From: Azorinus chamasolen
Taxonomy: Eukaryota > Mollusca > Bivalvia > Cardiida > Solecurtidae
Direction: 5' to 3'
Assembly: GCA_963576725.1 (NCBI GenBank)
Contig: OY755243.1
Location: forward strand, 80,277,945 to 80,341,944
Length of the DNA: 64,000 nt
In this document: positions 36,706-48,900 of the stretch, piece after piece
Numbering within the stretch: the first letter of the stretch is position 1
Layout: each line of letters begins with the position of its first letter
Translations under genes and position numbers: made by a program
Notes under the pieces: model-generated
What the model was told of the DNA's origin: nothing
Database searches by the model: none
The model's input: the letters and a program-made list of their open reading frames with translations, nothing else

Positions 36706-37641
36706 TATGGACTTCAGCAACCATACAAATAGCACAAGTGAACTCCATCTGTAATTTCCCTTTCCTCATCTTCTGATACTGGTAATTCGTGATACCTGAA
36801 AAGGAAAAATATATGGAATTTCTGAAATCTAATTCAATTTTACACTTTTCATCATGTATGTTTGTATGTATGTCAGTATAAAAATATTTCAGATACAACT
36901 CTTCTCACTTGCAATATTTGTAACTCAATCAGTGTCACATTCCGGTATACATATCAATGTTATCGGCTTTTGTTATCGGCTTTTGGCGGTACCTGTGATC
37001 TCGGGCGGACACTATTAATTGGCACGTGTAAATGCAAAAGTAACGGGTTACTTAATGCAATCAATGATATCACAGAGACACCGATTATGACACGTGTTTT
37101 AAAAATAGACTATTTCTGTGGTTTTTACCATCAATTTTCATTAATCATCATTCTGTCTTTCACAAATAGTACGAACCCTGATCGAAATAATGTATGATGT
37201 ATGATCATATGTATAATGTATGATGCAGAAATTTTAATTTCCTTAACCCTTAGCCTGCTCGATTCGCTTGAGACATCGATTACAACACTTTTTTTCATTT
37301 ATTCATTTATTCATTTATTTTGTGTGTGGGGGTATCTGAATATAAAAATTTATCCTATGTTAATAAAATCGACTCTCAAATCACGATCACCCGTTGTATT
37401 TCCTAGTAAATGGTGAATTATATTAATTTTATCTACATCTCCTATACGTGCTTATAGGCACATGCAAATAAATAAATTACAAAATTGTAATCAAGATATA
37501 TTCAATACCATTTGTTTATTAATAGAAAAAAAACTTACCAGTATCACAGCCTCTGTGTTGCCATTCTCCACAGGAGTCGCAACTCACTGCTTGGTGACGC
37601 TCGGAGACAACTTTCAGACAAGATCTGCAATGGGAACTCAT
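36548..37641 (-). CDS. PHD-type C4HC3 zinc-finger fragment, two exons, probably transposon-borne
   Basis: Exon 1 is 37641-37539 (ATG at 37641, donor GTAAGT). Exon 2 starts at 36795 after acceptor ttttcag; the same frame runs to a stop at 36548. Spliced residues give C5-x2-C8-x12-C21-x2-C24-x4-H29-x2-C32-x22-C55-x2-C58, a complete C4HC3 ligand set, with Trp27 in a WQHRGC motif. I associate this layout (CD.C..WQHR.C) with zinc fingers at the N-terminus of MULE-type transposon proteins in invertebrates. After C58 the frame enters a group A MITE, so the rest of the protein is missing or lies in exons I cannot recognise. It sits inside the 33151-38288 inverted-repeat element. Confidence 0.6.
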
Positions 37642-38427
37642 GGAAACTCATGACTGCGAGTGATAAAAGCTTCAACAACGGCAGTTTATATGTGTCTATC
37701 ACATAATACATTGTCAGTTTGCAATGAAACTGCGTGTATAACATCAATTAACGTTAATTGACAATTATCATTCTAATTACTCCTGACTATAATTGCTATC
37801 AACAAACTCTGCTAATTGATTAGATTAAAATTGTTTTTTCGGTAGCAACAAAAATCTGTTTATACCAATTAAATCTGGATTAAAACTGCTAATTAACATA
37901 CATGTGTAAGTACTTTATCAACAATTCATTAAAGGATTAATTCGACCGCAATTAATAACAAGTTAACATGATTTGTTTATGACAATTTGACTTTTTTAAT
38001 CCTGATTATAAGTGCTTGCTAATTAACATAATATGCCATTATATGCTACTGTCACCTTTTCCTAATATTACGTACAGCATCTTTTTTAGAATTGACCTTG
38101 AAAATATTATTAAAACATATATTAATTACTTTGTAAAACAGTGGTTACGAGATGACTCGACCGGTTACGAAACGACCAAGAAATCGGTTACGAAGTGACC
38201 AGATTTGGCCGGTTACGAAATGGCAAGGTAACGAGATGACCCCCGGTCGATCTAGTACTACGGGGGTCACTTTTCCTCATTACACCGGACGCCTGTGGAT
38301 AGGCCTACTGGCAACAAACTTTTTTTTTTCTTTAATTTGTCTTTATAGACAACATTGATAATAAAAGTATCATCATGCTATATTTCATCCAAACTGGAAC
38401 AGTGGGACTGAGTTACCCTTATGGGTT

Positions 38428-38472
38428 TGTAACCCCCCCCCCCCCCCCCACCACCACCACCACCACCATCAC
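38428..38472. repeat. Poly-C / (ACC)n microsatellite
   Basis: About 18 C followed by accaccaccaccaccacc. Confidence 0.85.
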
Positions 38473-38474
38473 CG

Positions 38475-39765
38475 AGGGCGGGGATTCCCATTACTCATCG
38501 ATTACATGAACGGGAATACCCCTTCAGGAAAATTTTACTATGACACCGGACGCAATGTGACAAGTGCCCTAGTTCAGCATGATTTTAGGATTTAATACAG
38601 AAAGAAGCAGTCCACTTCTGTAAGAAACTGGAATATATTAAACTTTGAGTGATAAAATTGTAGCATTTTTATTCATATAATTTTATTCTTTTCAATGCTT
38701 AAATTCATTTTGAAGTGAAAGCGTTGTCGTAACTATGTAAACAAAATGGCCGACATTTGTCGACTTTCAGAATAAATAGTTCGCCAGAAGCGGCATGTAA
38801 GATTGAAATCAAATGAATCAAAATTTAATTAATATTCTACGGATGGAATAACAACCAGAGTCCATTTTATGATATTTCTAGCCTAAATATATGCGAATGT
38901 TTCTTTGGAACTTAATTCGTTCTGTAACCGGTGTCATCGTAGATTTCTGCCACACATTATCTAGTTATTATAATTATTTGTTTTCATGCATCCGGTAGTT
39001 GTAAAAATACATTTTTCAGTGACATATGTGCATCTAATCTAGGCCTACTTGATATGGCTCTCCATACGTGCACTTTGGGATATATGCTGTAGCCTGTTTT
39101 ATGAAATATCGTACAGCAGAATATCAACAGTTCTCTTCTTCTCCTCTTCTTCGAATTAACAATACTCCTTCATAATTGAAGATTATGTATTGACGCTGGA
39201 AAAAATAATTTCGGTGTATAATATACAGGCTTCAGTCAGAAGTGAAATAGTGCTAAAGTAAAAGTCAGGTTTAAAACTATATACACTGATTGCTGTTTAT
39301 ACTGAAGAGGTTATTGACATGACAACAGGCAAAGTGACAATTGTTTTGAAATTGTCAACTGTACCTGCTTCATGGGCGATGAGGGGCAACATGTTCCACT
39401 GACAGATGCCAACCAAACTGACAACATGTTCCACTGACATGTTCTAATGTACAGAGATTGCTATTTTTTCTTCTTCTTACTATTTCTGGCCACCTTCAAC
39501 TTGTTGAATATTTTGCCAGTGTGTGGTCTGCACTTGTAATCCCCCTTCCCTCCCAAATCCCCTTTTGGAAGAGTAAGTCAGGTTTGCTCAGTCAGAAGAG
39601 ATTTAAATGTCTCTAATGACGGGGCATTTGATATATAGTACCTGTCAATAGTATTTTTCAGTAGTTATATGAAGATTTGCTTAATTCTTATACTATAGAA
39701 AATGACTATGCCAGTGAATTGGCAGGGATGTAACCATTTTTTCTATTTATAACCATTTATTAATT
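38475..39765. other. About 1.3 kb with no supported gene
   Basis: AT-rich. 'aacaaaatggccgacatttg' near 38740 is an isolated GC-richer stretch but leads into no open frame. A short duplication 'acaacatgttccactgaca' occurs at 39390-39440. Confidence 0.45.
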
Positions 39766-39918
39766 TTATTTGCCAGATGGAGAAACAGGTTATATTGCAG
39801 ACATAGATGGGGAGGTAACCCATAAGAAAAGAGAGAAATACCTTGACCAAAGACACCTTGCTGTAACCGGAAAGACCTCTCACCGAGTATTAACTTCCGG
39901 GGGGAGGAGTGCTTCAAT

Positions 39919-40056
39919 TTAAATATGCAGTATTTCTTTAAATGTCTCTATCGAAATCGCGTTAGATACACTTTCTGGTAGGGTATTCCAGTCTTTTAAA
40001 GTCCTTGGGAAAAAAGAGTTCCTATACAGTTCAGTGTTTGTCCTCTGTTGCTTATT
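39919..40056 (-). pseudogene. Non-LTR retrotransposon RT C-terminal tail, relic
   Basis: Minus-strand frame with RNSFFPRTLKDWNTLPESVS then IETFKEIL, the typical C-terminal end of Jockey/RTE-like reverse transcriptase ORFs (YSFFPRT..WN.LP). Upstream coding sequence is lost at a group A MITE fragment ending in aaagggttaa (40108-40117). Confidence 0.72.
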
Positions 40057-40155
40057 TTCTGCAGGGGCTTTCTGATCTGTGTCTACTTTGTTTGCAGATG
40101 CATAAAGGGTTAAGCTATTAATACCTGCATTAAGTGCCGCCAAGATCCTCACACA

Positions 40156-40992
40156 AAGCCCAACATTGACAAAATTGAGATAGTACAATGTTGGGCCGCT
40201 TGCTGGACTTTGGGGAGTACTACAGACACTCAAAGTGTCTCTGCCTTGCTGGAGACGTTAGGATGGCGTGCTCAGGAGCAACGGCAGGCAGATGCATGTT
40301 TGGGTCGCTTCTACAAAATAATTCATGGCTTGGTAGCTGTGCCAGTACCGGCATACATACAGAATAATACAAGGGTGTCTCGTCACTGCCAATCTGCGGG
40401 CTATATGCAGATCCACACTGGTGCAGACTACTATAAGTACTCGTTTTTAGCTCCACTTTTCAAAAAGTGGAGGTATGGTCATGAGCCTCTCCTCGGCGTC
40501 AGCATCGTGTCGGTGTTGGTTAACTTTTTTGTTACAGTCCATTTCTCAGATATTTGGTTCACATTTGGTATGCATATTTACTATCACAAGGGGGACCCAT
40601 TTCACAAGGGTATGTAACCCTATAATTAATTTGGCCATAGTTATGCCCCTTTTTCGACTTCGAATTTTGATTATTGGTTAAGTTTTATGTTAAGGTCCAT
40701 GTCTCAGAAACTGTTCAAGATATTTGGTTCAAATTTGGTATGCATGTTAACTACCATATTACAAGGGGCCCCATTTCACAAGGGCAGGTAACCCTAAAAT
40801 TAATTTTGCTATAGTTATCTCCCCTTTCTGATTTAGACTTCCCCTACACTATCCAGCACTAAAAAAGTGGAATGTACTGTCCGCGGACAGCTCTTGTTTC
40901 AGTGGAATGAGCTGCAATCGGATGTTGTGGTGACTGGAGACTTGAATCAGTTAAAGTCAACAGTCAGCAACATCTGTCATTTTAAACCATGA
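40156..40992 (+). pseudogene. Non-LTR retrotransposon RT tail, relic, split by an insertion
   Basis: Plus frame KPNIDKIEIVQCWAACWTL ... LGWRAQEQRQADACLGRFYK ... GADYYKYSF up to about 40448, then an unrelated repeat. The tail resumes at about 40891 with FQWNELQSDVVVTGDLNQLK and stops at 40990-40992. The seam YYKYSF|FQWNEL restores the normal family motif, so 40449-40890 is an insertion. Confidence 0.72.
40449..40890. mobile_element. Insertion with agctccactttt / aaaaagtgga ends and internal tandem repeat
   Basis: Begins tagctccacttttcaaaaag and ends near gcggacagctcttg. Inside, a unit of about 160-170 bp (gttacagtccatttctcaga, tttggttcaaatttggtatg, cacaagggg) is present twice. It interrupts the RT relic. 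Confidence 0.6.
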
Positions 40993-41222
40993 GTCCTGCA
41001 ATGATGTTTTTATCCTGATTTTTATCTTTTTCACCGTAGTATTTTAACCCTATCATCTTTACATCCTTACTTCCTTATCTTTAATCTGTTCCTATTTCTA
41101 TTAATAGGCATTGGCGTGCAACTGCTCGATATTACCCATGAGGGTGTGAAGCAGAATATCAAGATCTATAGATAGATAGATACTAGATTATAAAGATAGT
41201 TAGATTTGCATTGCTTAGACTC

Positions 41223-41331
41223 ATCAATGAGCTGTCAACCGTTTTGTGGAATAGCCTCCCATCTCATATTGTCTTCCAGTCAGATCTTGAATAATTCAAG
41301 CAGGCAGTAAGCAATATAACTCATTATTTCT
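41223..41331 (+). pseudogene. Second plus-strand RT tail relic
   Basis: Frame gives VLWNSLPSHIVFQSDLE, a stop, then FKQAVSNITHYF: the WNSLP...FK C-terminal signature of CR1/L2/Jockey-like RTs. Distinct from the 40156 relic. Confidence 0.6.
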
Positions 41332-41489
41332 AGGTGGGAACCGTGTTTTTATCATCTTTTAACTGTATCATACTTACATGCAAAGAGGTTTCTCTGATCT
41401 GGATCAGGCATGAGTATTTGGCTTCTTTTACACAAAGCAGACAGGTTTTGAGATGTCACATCCCTTTCATCAGTCATCAAAAAATCCCC

Positions 41490-42381
41490 AATCCCTGTGG
41501 CTAAGGTATGTGAGAGACACAAGGACCAAGATCCATGAATATGACATAGAAAGTTTCACAGTACACATTAACTCTATTGGCAACCATATCAAGTTTACAT
41601 CATAGGAAGAGGAAAGTGGGTATATTCCTTTCTTGGGCCCATGTGTGCATGTCTGGGATGATGGATCAATGCAGGTGACGGTCTACATATAGCCTACCCA
41701 TATCTACCATAACCTGAACTTCCAATCCAACCATCACCTTGAACACGAACGGTCAGTGGTTCAAACTTTGTTACACCGGGCTGAGTCACTAGTGTCAGAG
41801 GAAAAAGACTAAGTGAAAGAGATCAAACACGTCACAACAGCTCTCGGAACAAATGGGTATCCAGAATGGATTTTCAGACTTCCAAAAAAGAAAACAAAAA
41901 GAGTGGAGAAAGATTAAAGGGGAACAGAAAAGAAACTGAGTGTGGGAATGCCATACATCTAAGGAACATCAGAAGTACTCTCTAGAACTTTTCATAAACA
42001 TTGAGCCAACATCTTCCACAAGCCCTACAACACCATTAAACAACAAATGACACACGTTAAAGATCCAACCGACATAATGAGAAAGTGTGGCATGAAATAC
42101 CATATCAAGTGTGACAGTTGCGAAAATGAATATGTGGATGAGACAGCTAGACAGTTAGACACTCAGATAAAAGTACACATGACAAGAAGTCAAGAACATC
42201 ATCGGCCATACATGAACACTGTAATGCAACAGATCATAAGATCAGAACAGAGAATACCAAAGTTTTAACAACAGAAGAGAACTTTTGAAAACTGAAAGTT
42301 AAAGAGGCTACAGAAATTAAGCAGTGCAGATCATCGCTAAACAGGGATGAGGGACTGGAGCTGATTGGTGCTGTTTCTTGA
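41490..42381 (+). pseudogene. Penelope-like element C-terminus (RT end plus GIY-YIG), relic
   Basis: Across frameshifts and stops: [71 protein letters not shown], then KCGMKYHIKCDSCENEYVDE and SLNRDEGLEL. The middle resembles the RT tail and the end the GIY-YIG region of Penelope-like elements. The usual YVGET is YVDET here, so the nuclease motif is mutated. The clean frame covers only 42047-42268. Confidence 0.68.
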
Positions 42382-42459
42382 GCTTTTTTCATGAAACTTG
42401 GCCCTGGTTTCAGAAAGTAATCTTTCCAACATCCTTTCATCTTAGCTACTAAGTCAAAT

Positions 42460-42688
42460 TCCATAAATACGCTTTACTATGCTTTTGCAAACAGCGTTAA
42501 CACAGATCAGACAGCTCCTATAGGAGTAGTCTGATCAGGGTCGCTCTGTTTCCCTTTGAAGAAAAATAGATTTGATTCTCCAGATTCGGCAAAAATTAAT
42601 GTGTTAAAATGCCATTTTAAAAATCAGTCCAATTAGTATTCATAATGCCATCATTTCTTCCGTGAATATTCATAGAGTAAAGGGTTAA
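42460..42688. mobile_element. Group A MITE directly upstream of CCDC24 exon 1
   Basis: tgcaaacagcgttaacacag hairpin with cagctcctataggagtagtc, then gaatattcatagagtaaagggTTAA at 42685-42688. The left end is eroded. Confidence 0.68.
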
Positions 42689-42702
42689 ATTATTAATTTC
42701 AG

Positions 42703-42910
42703 GTATTAGAAAATGTGAGAGAAATCAAAGGTTTCAACAAGTATGGTACTTCCAAACATGGAGTCACCTCCATTTGATCTCCAGGCATATGAGCCTCCAA
42801 TATCGCTGTGGAAACTGGTGGAGCAGTATGTCCCGCACCATGAAAGGGAAGAAATCCGAAACATGTTAGGGGAATCCTTAGTTGATCAGAGTCTGGAATT
42901 ACATGAAGAG
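42703..42910 (+). CDS. CCDC24: CCDC24 exon 1 (coding from 42743)
   Basis: Encodes residues 1-56, with ATG at 42743 and donor GTAAAG at 42911 (phase 0). A good acceptor, taatttcag, ends at 42702, so an untranslated exon may lie upstream; I could not locate it. A second in-frame ATG (Met6) follows closely. The conserved SLW...VEQYVP head lies wholly in this exon. The TTAA end of a MITE lies 14 bp upstream of the acceptor. Confidence 0.85.
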
Positions 42911-45900
42911 GTAAAGATGAACAAGTACATTTACAGTGTATTCATTCACATTGATATACAGTAAAATCACTCTAAAGCAACCACTTTATGATTAAACAAA
43001 GGTGTTTTTGAAAGCAGGCTGTTTGCTTAATGCAGGATGGAAATAATGCAGAAAGCTCCTATAGGAAATTTCTGCATAACTTCATCCTGCATTGAGCTAG
43101 CGCCTGCCTTTAAAATCCAAATTTAGAGCTATTTTTTTCAGTTGCTTTATAGGGGGTTTACTGTACATTTTTATCTGAATGTGAAAATTTTGTGAATTTA
43201 AAGTAGCACAATAAATTATATTGTTCTGCAATTTTATTTATTTATAAGTTTAGCTAGATTTAGCAGTGTGAGGCCTAGAGAGGCAGTGTGCCTCACTGAG
43301 GGATCACTAGTCTGTCTGTCTGTCCATCACACTTTCTTTTTTTGGCTGTTATTTTTTAAATTAATCATCATAGAGCTTTCAAATTTCACACATGGAACAA
43401 GCATTAGAGAGAAAGTGTCATGCACAAGGGCCACAACTCTAGCATCAATTTATTTTAGTTATTCCCCTTTTTCATATTAACAATAAGTTTTTGTGTCAGC
43501 TGCGAGCAGGTGACACATGTATTCCTCCGAACACTCTTGTATACAAAATACTTACAAAGGTTCAAGGTTACAGTCTACAGAGCTGCAGCTAAGAGGAATA
43601 GTTAGGAACAACAATTTACTTTTCTTTTTCTACATAATGAAATTTTAAGTATACAGTCAAATGAGACATGCATACAAATAGTAAAAGATCCTGATTGAGA
43701 ATTTTAAATGTCCACAGAATGAAATTTATAAATCCAATATTTGTTTTCCTTTTGCTATAAATTTCACTAATCCAATTTTTAAAGAACTCTGGTGAATGTA
43801 ATGCAAAGAACCGAATCACAAGGAACAAGTACCAACAACCATCATGACAAGGATGCAATACATGATGTAAATACATGTACTTCTAATGGTAAATAATACA
43901 GAATAATATAAAATATTGTTAACCCTTTACTCCTTTAAATAATGACTATGAATATTATTTTTTTTACAATGGCATATTTCTCATTCAAACTGTCTTGGTA
44001 TTAATCCTTTCCCTATTTATTCAAGATTTCATTGTCTCATAAATATTCATGAACAGAATCAATAAAATAGAACATAGAAATAGGAAAGTGTAAAATCAGG
44101 TCTATAAAATTCCATTTTAAGCAAACAGAGCAGACCCTGATCAGACAGGCACTGTTTGACCAGGGTCTACTATGTTGCAAAATACAGGAAAATGCTTGTC
44201 TATGAAGGAAAGGGTTAATCAGAAGATCTGCTTTGAGGTAATTTTAATGAATACCAGCAAGATAGGGTTTAGTTTAGAAATAAAAGTTTGGATAGGTTAG
44301 TATGCTTCTTATCTGCAGCTCTGTTTTGTTATGAAAAATGTATAGTCACTTCCATTTGACATTTATAAGCTTGTGCTTTCAGAATAAAACATGATCATAT
44401 TTTTCCTGTGGGCTTTCTGTTGAGTCTTGATACCAGTGCTTTTTTCCACTTTTAGGGGAAAGGTGGCAGGTTCCATAGACAGGGGAAAAATAATGTAGTA
44501 GCTATGAAAATAAGGGATCAAAATTATTATTTCCAATTCATTTAAAGCTATACACTAATAAATCATCTTGACACTTTTAAGTTTTAACCTCTTACCTCAT
44601 GAGTTAAGAATTACCTCATTGTGCAAACATTGTAGATTGAGATCAGACAGCTCCTACAGGAGCTGTCTCACCAGGATCTGCCCTGTTTGTCAGTAAGAAT
44701 CTGTTTGACTTGGAAGATGGGAATTTTTCATCATAAATATGGGGAAAACTATATTGAGGGCTTGGTGCAAAACTATTCTAACTCCTTCACAAAGTGAAGG
44801 AGTTAGAATAGTTTTGCACCAAACCCTCGATATACTTCTTGCAGAGGGGAGCGGGACCAAAATTAAGCCTCCAATTGGTCATAACAAAAAACACTGGATA
44901 CAAAACAAAACTAGTAGCAGATATTGATAATACTTGATAAGCTATTTTGTTCATGAGATCAAATGTCTGATATTCCTCTGCCTTACATTTTAACTTTGTG
45001 CCATAACAGATTGACACCCTATTAGAAATTTGGAGAGACTATCGTGAGGAAACAACTCATTGCACTCCAGTGCCAACACTTGCAGAACCACCTGGACTAC
45101 GAGATAGATTAGTGCAAGAAATTCAGTTCTTTGTCAGTAGTGTTAAGGAGAAAGCAAAGCATGAAGGAGTGTAAGTTTGTTAAATCTTAACATTTACCTG
45201 ATGGATATTGATGTAAAAAATAATGACAGCATGAATATCAATTATATAACTTGATGTCATATGAACGTAGGAATTTTTATCCATGGCAGTATAGAATCTC
45301 TATTATTCCATGAGCAAACGAAGCAGACCCTGATAATGGCTCCTACAGGAATCATCTGATCTGGATGTACTCTATTTTGTAAAGACGGTAAAAGACATTT
45401 CTATCAGATAAAGTGATAAATGCAGCATGAATCTAGTATTATTTGTATAACAGGTTTTTATGCCCCCCCAACGGCGGGCATATAGTAATCGCATTATCCG
45501 TCCTTCTGTCTGCCTGTCCGATTCCATCCGTCTGTCAGTTTTTCCATCTATCCCTCCGTCCATCCCAAATTTCATGTCCCTTCTATAACTTTTTCATCAG
45601 TGAATGGATTTCAAAATAACGTGGCACAAATGTTCACCACACAAAGACTATGTGTTGTGTTCAACTCCCTGGTCCATGGGTCAAAGGTCAAGGTCATCCT
45701 TCAGGGTCAAAGGTCGGGGCATAAGTGTTTCACAAACACACTCTTATTTTTCAAGTGATATTATTGCCGTTATTGGGCTATGTTCCCAATGGTAAAAAGT
45801 GGGTGTATTTTTCCAATTTTGATTGAAAAAGTTCCAATAAAGAGGCAAAAGTGTTTAACTAGATTATTCAGTCAAACCTTTTTGTCCCTTTGGTCAATAA

Positions 45901-48900
45901 CTCGGTTAAATACTGAGGTCAGCGCTTGTTTGGCGGAAGGGGGAGGGATATCAATGCTACAAATTAGCTATCAATTAGCAAATCTGTGATTACCTAAAAT
46001 GCATTCAGTTTGGATCCAGATGAGACACGGAGTATCTCAGTGTCTCATCAAGATCCAAACTGTTTGACACACCACTTATATTTAAGAAAAACAATTGAAA
46101 GAAAGTACATTCTGAAACTTGAAATAATTGACACCAAAAGTGCCAATGCTGATACATGATTTATTTTTGTGAAATCTGAAGAATTATAGCCATTTTGCAT
46201 GGTCAAAAGTTACACAAATCATTTTGTAAATAAATGTGCAAAAATCTACAGCTATCCTTATTTTAAAACATATGTATATTCAAGTGATACAAAGATGATC
46301 TTGATTTCTTTACTTATCTATTACAGGAATCCAGACAAAATTCTATATAGGCACAAACCAGATGTTATAGAATATGCCTTGGAAACATACAGTAAGTGTT
46401 CTACAATTTGCTTATATATTTAAACTTACTCCACGAGTATTCATGTTTGAAAAAATGACATCATGAGTATTGATTAGATTCTTGTCTTAATAGTGGCACA
46501 TGAAAATGGGAGTTTTTGGCCATTGCAGACACTGTAGAAATATACATGTATCTATATTATTTTATGATAAAATAATAAGCACACAGAGCAAACTCTGATC
46601 AGATGGCTCCTACGGGAGCTGTCTGATCTGTGTCTCCTCTGTTTGCAAAGGTGTAGAACGGCATATTTATGGAGTAATAGGTTAAGTCTTAAATTCTTTA
46701 ACTTTCAGATTTTTGAGCTTTTTTAGAGTATTAAATATAAATGATTTAGGATTTTTAGTCCTCTCTGTGTGAAAGATAAAAAGTAAAATATATTTATAAT
46801 ATGCCTTTTAGAGATAGCCTGAAAATAAAATTATCACTTCATGAATATCCATTAAACCCATTCCCTCATATTGACACCTTTTGACACCTCTGTAAAAGTT
46901 TCCTTTTGAAACCATTGCGATAAATAGAACATTTGCTCCATAAGAGCAAATGCTCTCAGTCATCACGATGGTTTCAAAAGTAAAAGTTCCCTATTTTCTT
47001 ATAAATGCTCTTTTTCTGTAGATTTATTCAAAAAGGTTGGGTTCAAAAATAGCCTATCAGGGAATGAGTTAACTTTATCTTTATAATGTAAACTTTTCAA
47101 ATGAATTGTTGACAAAAGCTGTACGATCAGATCTATATAAATCCGAAAGAAAATAGCAGACCCAGAATAAGCAGCTCCTACAGGCTCCATCTGATACATT
47201 CTACTCTATTTGAAAAGGCGTTACTGTAATGGAAAGGGTTCAGAACTTTTCATTGCAAACTTCATATACAGTAAAACATCTCTATAATGACCACTAAAGT
47301 GTGTTAATTAGTTGGTATCTTGGGCAGGTGGTTGCTTAAAGCAAGGTGAAAGTAAAACAGAACGCTCCTATACATGTAGGAGCGTTCTGTTTTTCTTTCA
47401 TCTTGCTTTAAGCATCCACCTGCCTTTAACACCAAATACTTGATGTAATTTAGTGGTTGTTATAGAGAGGTTTTACTGTACGCACATTTTTACTCTGACG
47501 GGTTCTGAAATGTATTTTCTGACTTCTCCAAGGCATACATTTTTAAGCCAGTGCATCCAGATCTGAACATCTGATTTTTCCATAGACAGCCAAACATTGC
47601 AAGGTGCTGAGTTGGATGACTCTCTGACCAGCCACCATCTACATGTAAAGTGATTTTCTGGATCTGTTCTGGACAAAGTGTCAAATGAAAAGAGTGTAAA
47701 AATCAATAAAGTTTTCTGTCTCAACCCTTTACTCCATGATTATTTATGTAAGAAATAATGAATAGTAATTAATGGTCATAATAGCACTTGGACACATGCA
47801 TTTTTTATCATGGCTGAAACTGTAGAATCATATCTACAGGAGCCATCTGATCTATGTCTACTCTGTTTGCAAAGGCATAGAAAGGTCTATATTTATGGAG
47901 TAAGGGGTAAGAAGTTTTCCAGTGATTTAGCAGTATTCAGATATTGTTAATATTTAGCTAGCTATATATGTACACTGTCTTTCAATATCTGTAAACATGT
48001 TTCTAGCATTGAAGGTTTAATCCTTTCCCTCATATAAAAGCTTTTTCATGCCTTTGCAAACAGAATAGACCCAGATAAGACACCACTCCTGTGGGAGCTC
48101 TCTGATCAGGGTCTGCTCAGTTTGATTATAGAATTATATAGATCTAATTCAATATGTACTTCCCTTGAACATTTAAAAAGGTTAATGAATATTCATGAAG
48201 TAATCAGTTCATGCATAAATGTTCATTTAATAGGGAAAGGTTTAAGACTTATCACTTTGTCACTATTAGGAGCAGATAGTGTTAGGTCACCATCAAGACC
48301 AGGGACTGCCCGAGGTGGAGATGGACGCGAGACCCCCATGATCACAAGTCCTACTGGCAGTGACAGGTATCTTTGAAAATTCTGATTCTTCAATGCATTT
48401 AGTTTAAACATGTTCTATTTCCAAATACATGTATACATACAAGAACATAATACTGAACATAGTCATTTTGAGAAATGGGATTGGATCGGAAGCAAAGTTT
48501 GCTTATATAGATCCTCTCCCGAGATTCAATGCATTTGAGTCTGGTACCTTGGACCAGTTCCACTAAGCCTTGTACGAAAGAAAATTGGAAATTCTGTTTT
48601 CCATAATAATACATGTACTGTTTTTAGCTCACCAGCACACTTTTGTGCTCGGGGTTAGCTTTTGTGATCGCCTGATGTCCGTCATCCGTCGGCGTGCATC
48701 ATCCGTCATCTGTCGTCGGGCGTCAACAATGTGAACCTTTAAAAATCTTCTCCTCTGAATCTACAGGGTTCTCAGCTTTCATCTTTGGTACATAGCATCA
48801 TCTGTAGGTCCTCTACAAAAGTTTTATAAATTATGCCCCTGGGGTCAAAATTGGTCCCACCCCAGGGGTGGCCAGTTTTTAGCTCACCAGAGCACAAAGT

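Larger units (their letters stand above)
33151..38288. mobile_element. 5.1-kb terminal-inverted-repeat element, possibly MULE-like, nonautonomous
   Basis: The left end, CCGGTGTAATGAGGAAAAG at 33151, reappears inverted at the right end, finishing at 38288. About 33 bp are identical, then matching resumes after a 3-bp indel. A second inverted pair of about 185 bp (34945-35129 against 38057-38241) lies just inside. The right arm is continuous, but the left arm is split by about 1.7 kb of ATAGTACTATGACCCC-type subterminal repeats and a foldback element. The interior holds the PHD-finger exons and MITEs, and no transposase domain that I recognise. I found no clear target-site duplication. Confidence 0.55.

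Noticed and set aside
39775..39920. Possible exon (GETGYIADIDGEVTHKKREK) after acceptor-like tttgccag
   Set aside because: About 50 codons with no donor, no recognised family and no neighbouring exons; it may be retroelement 3' sequence.
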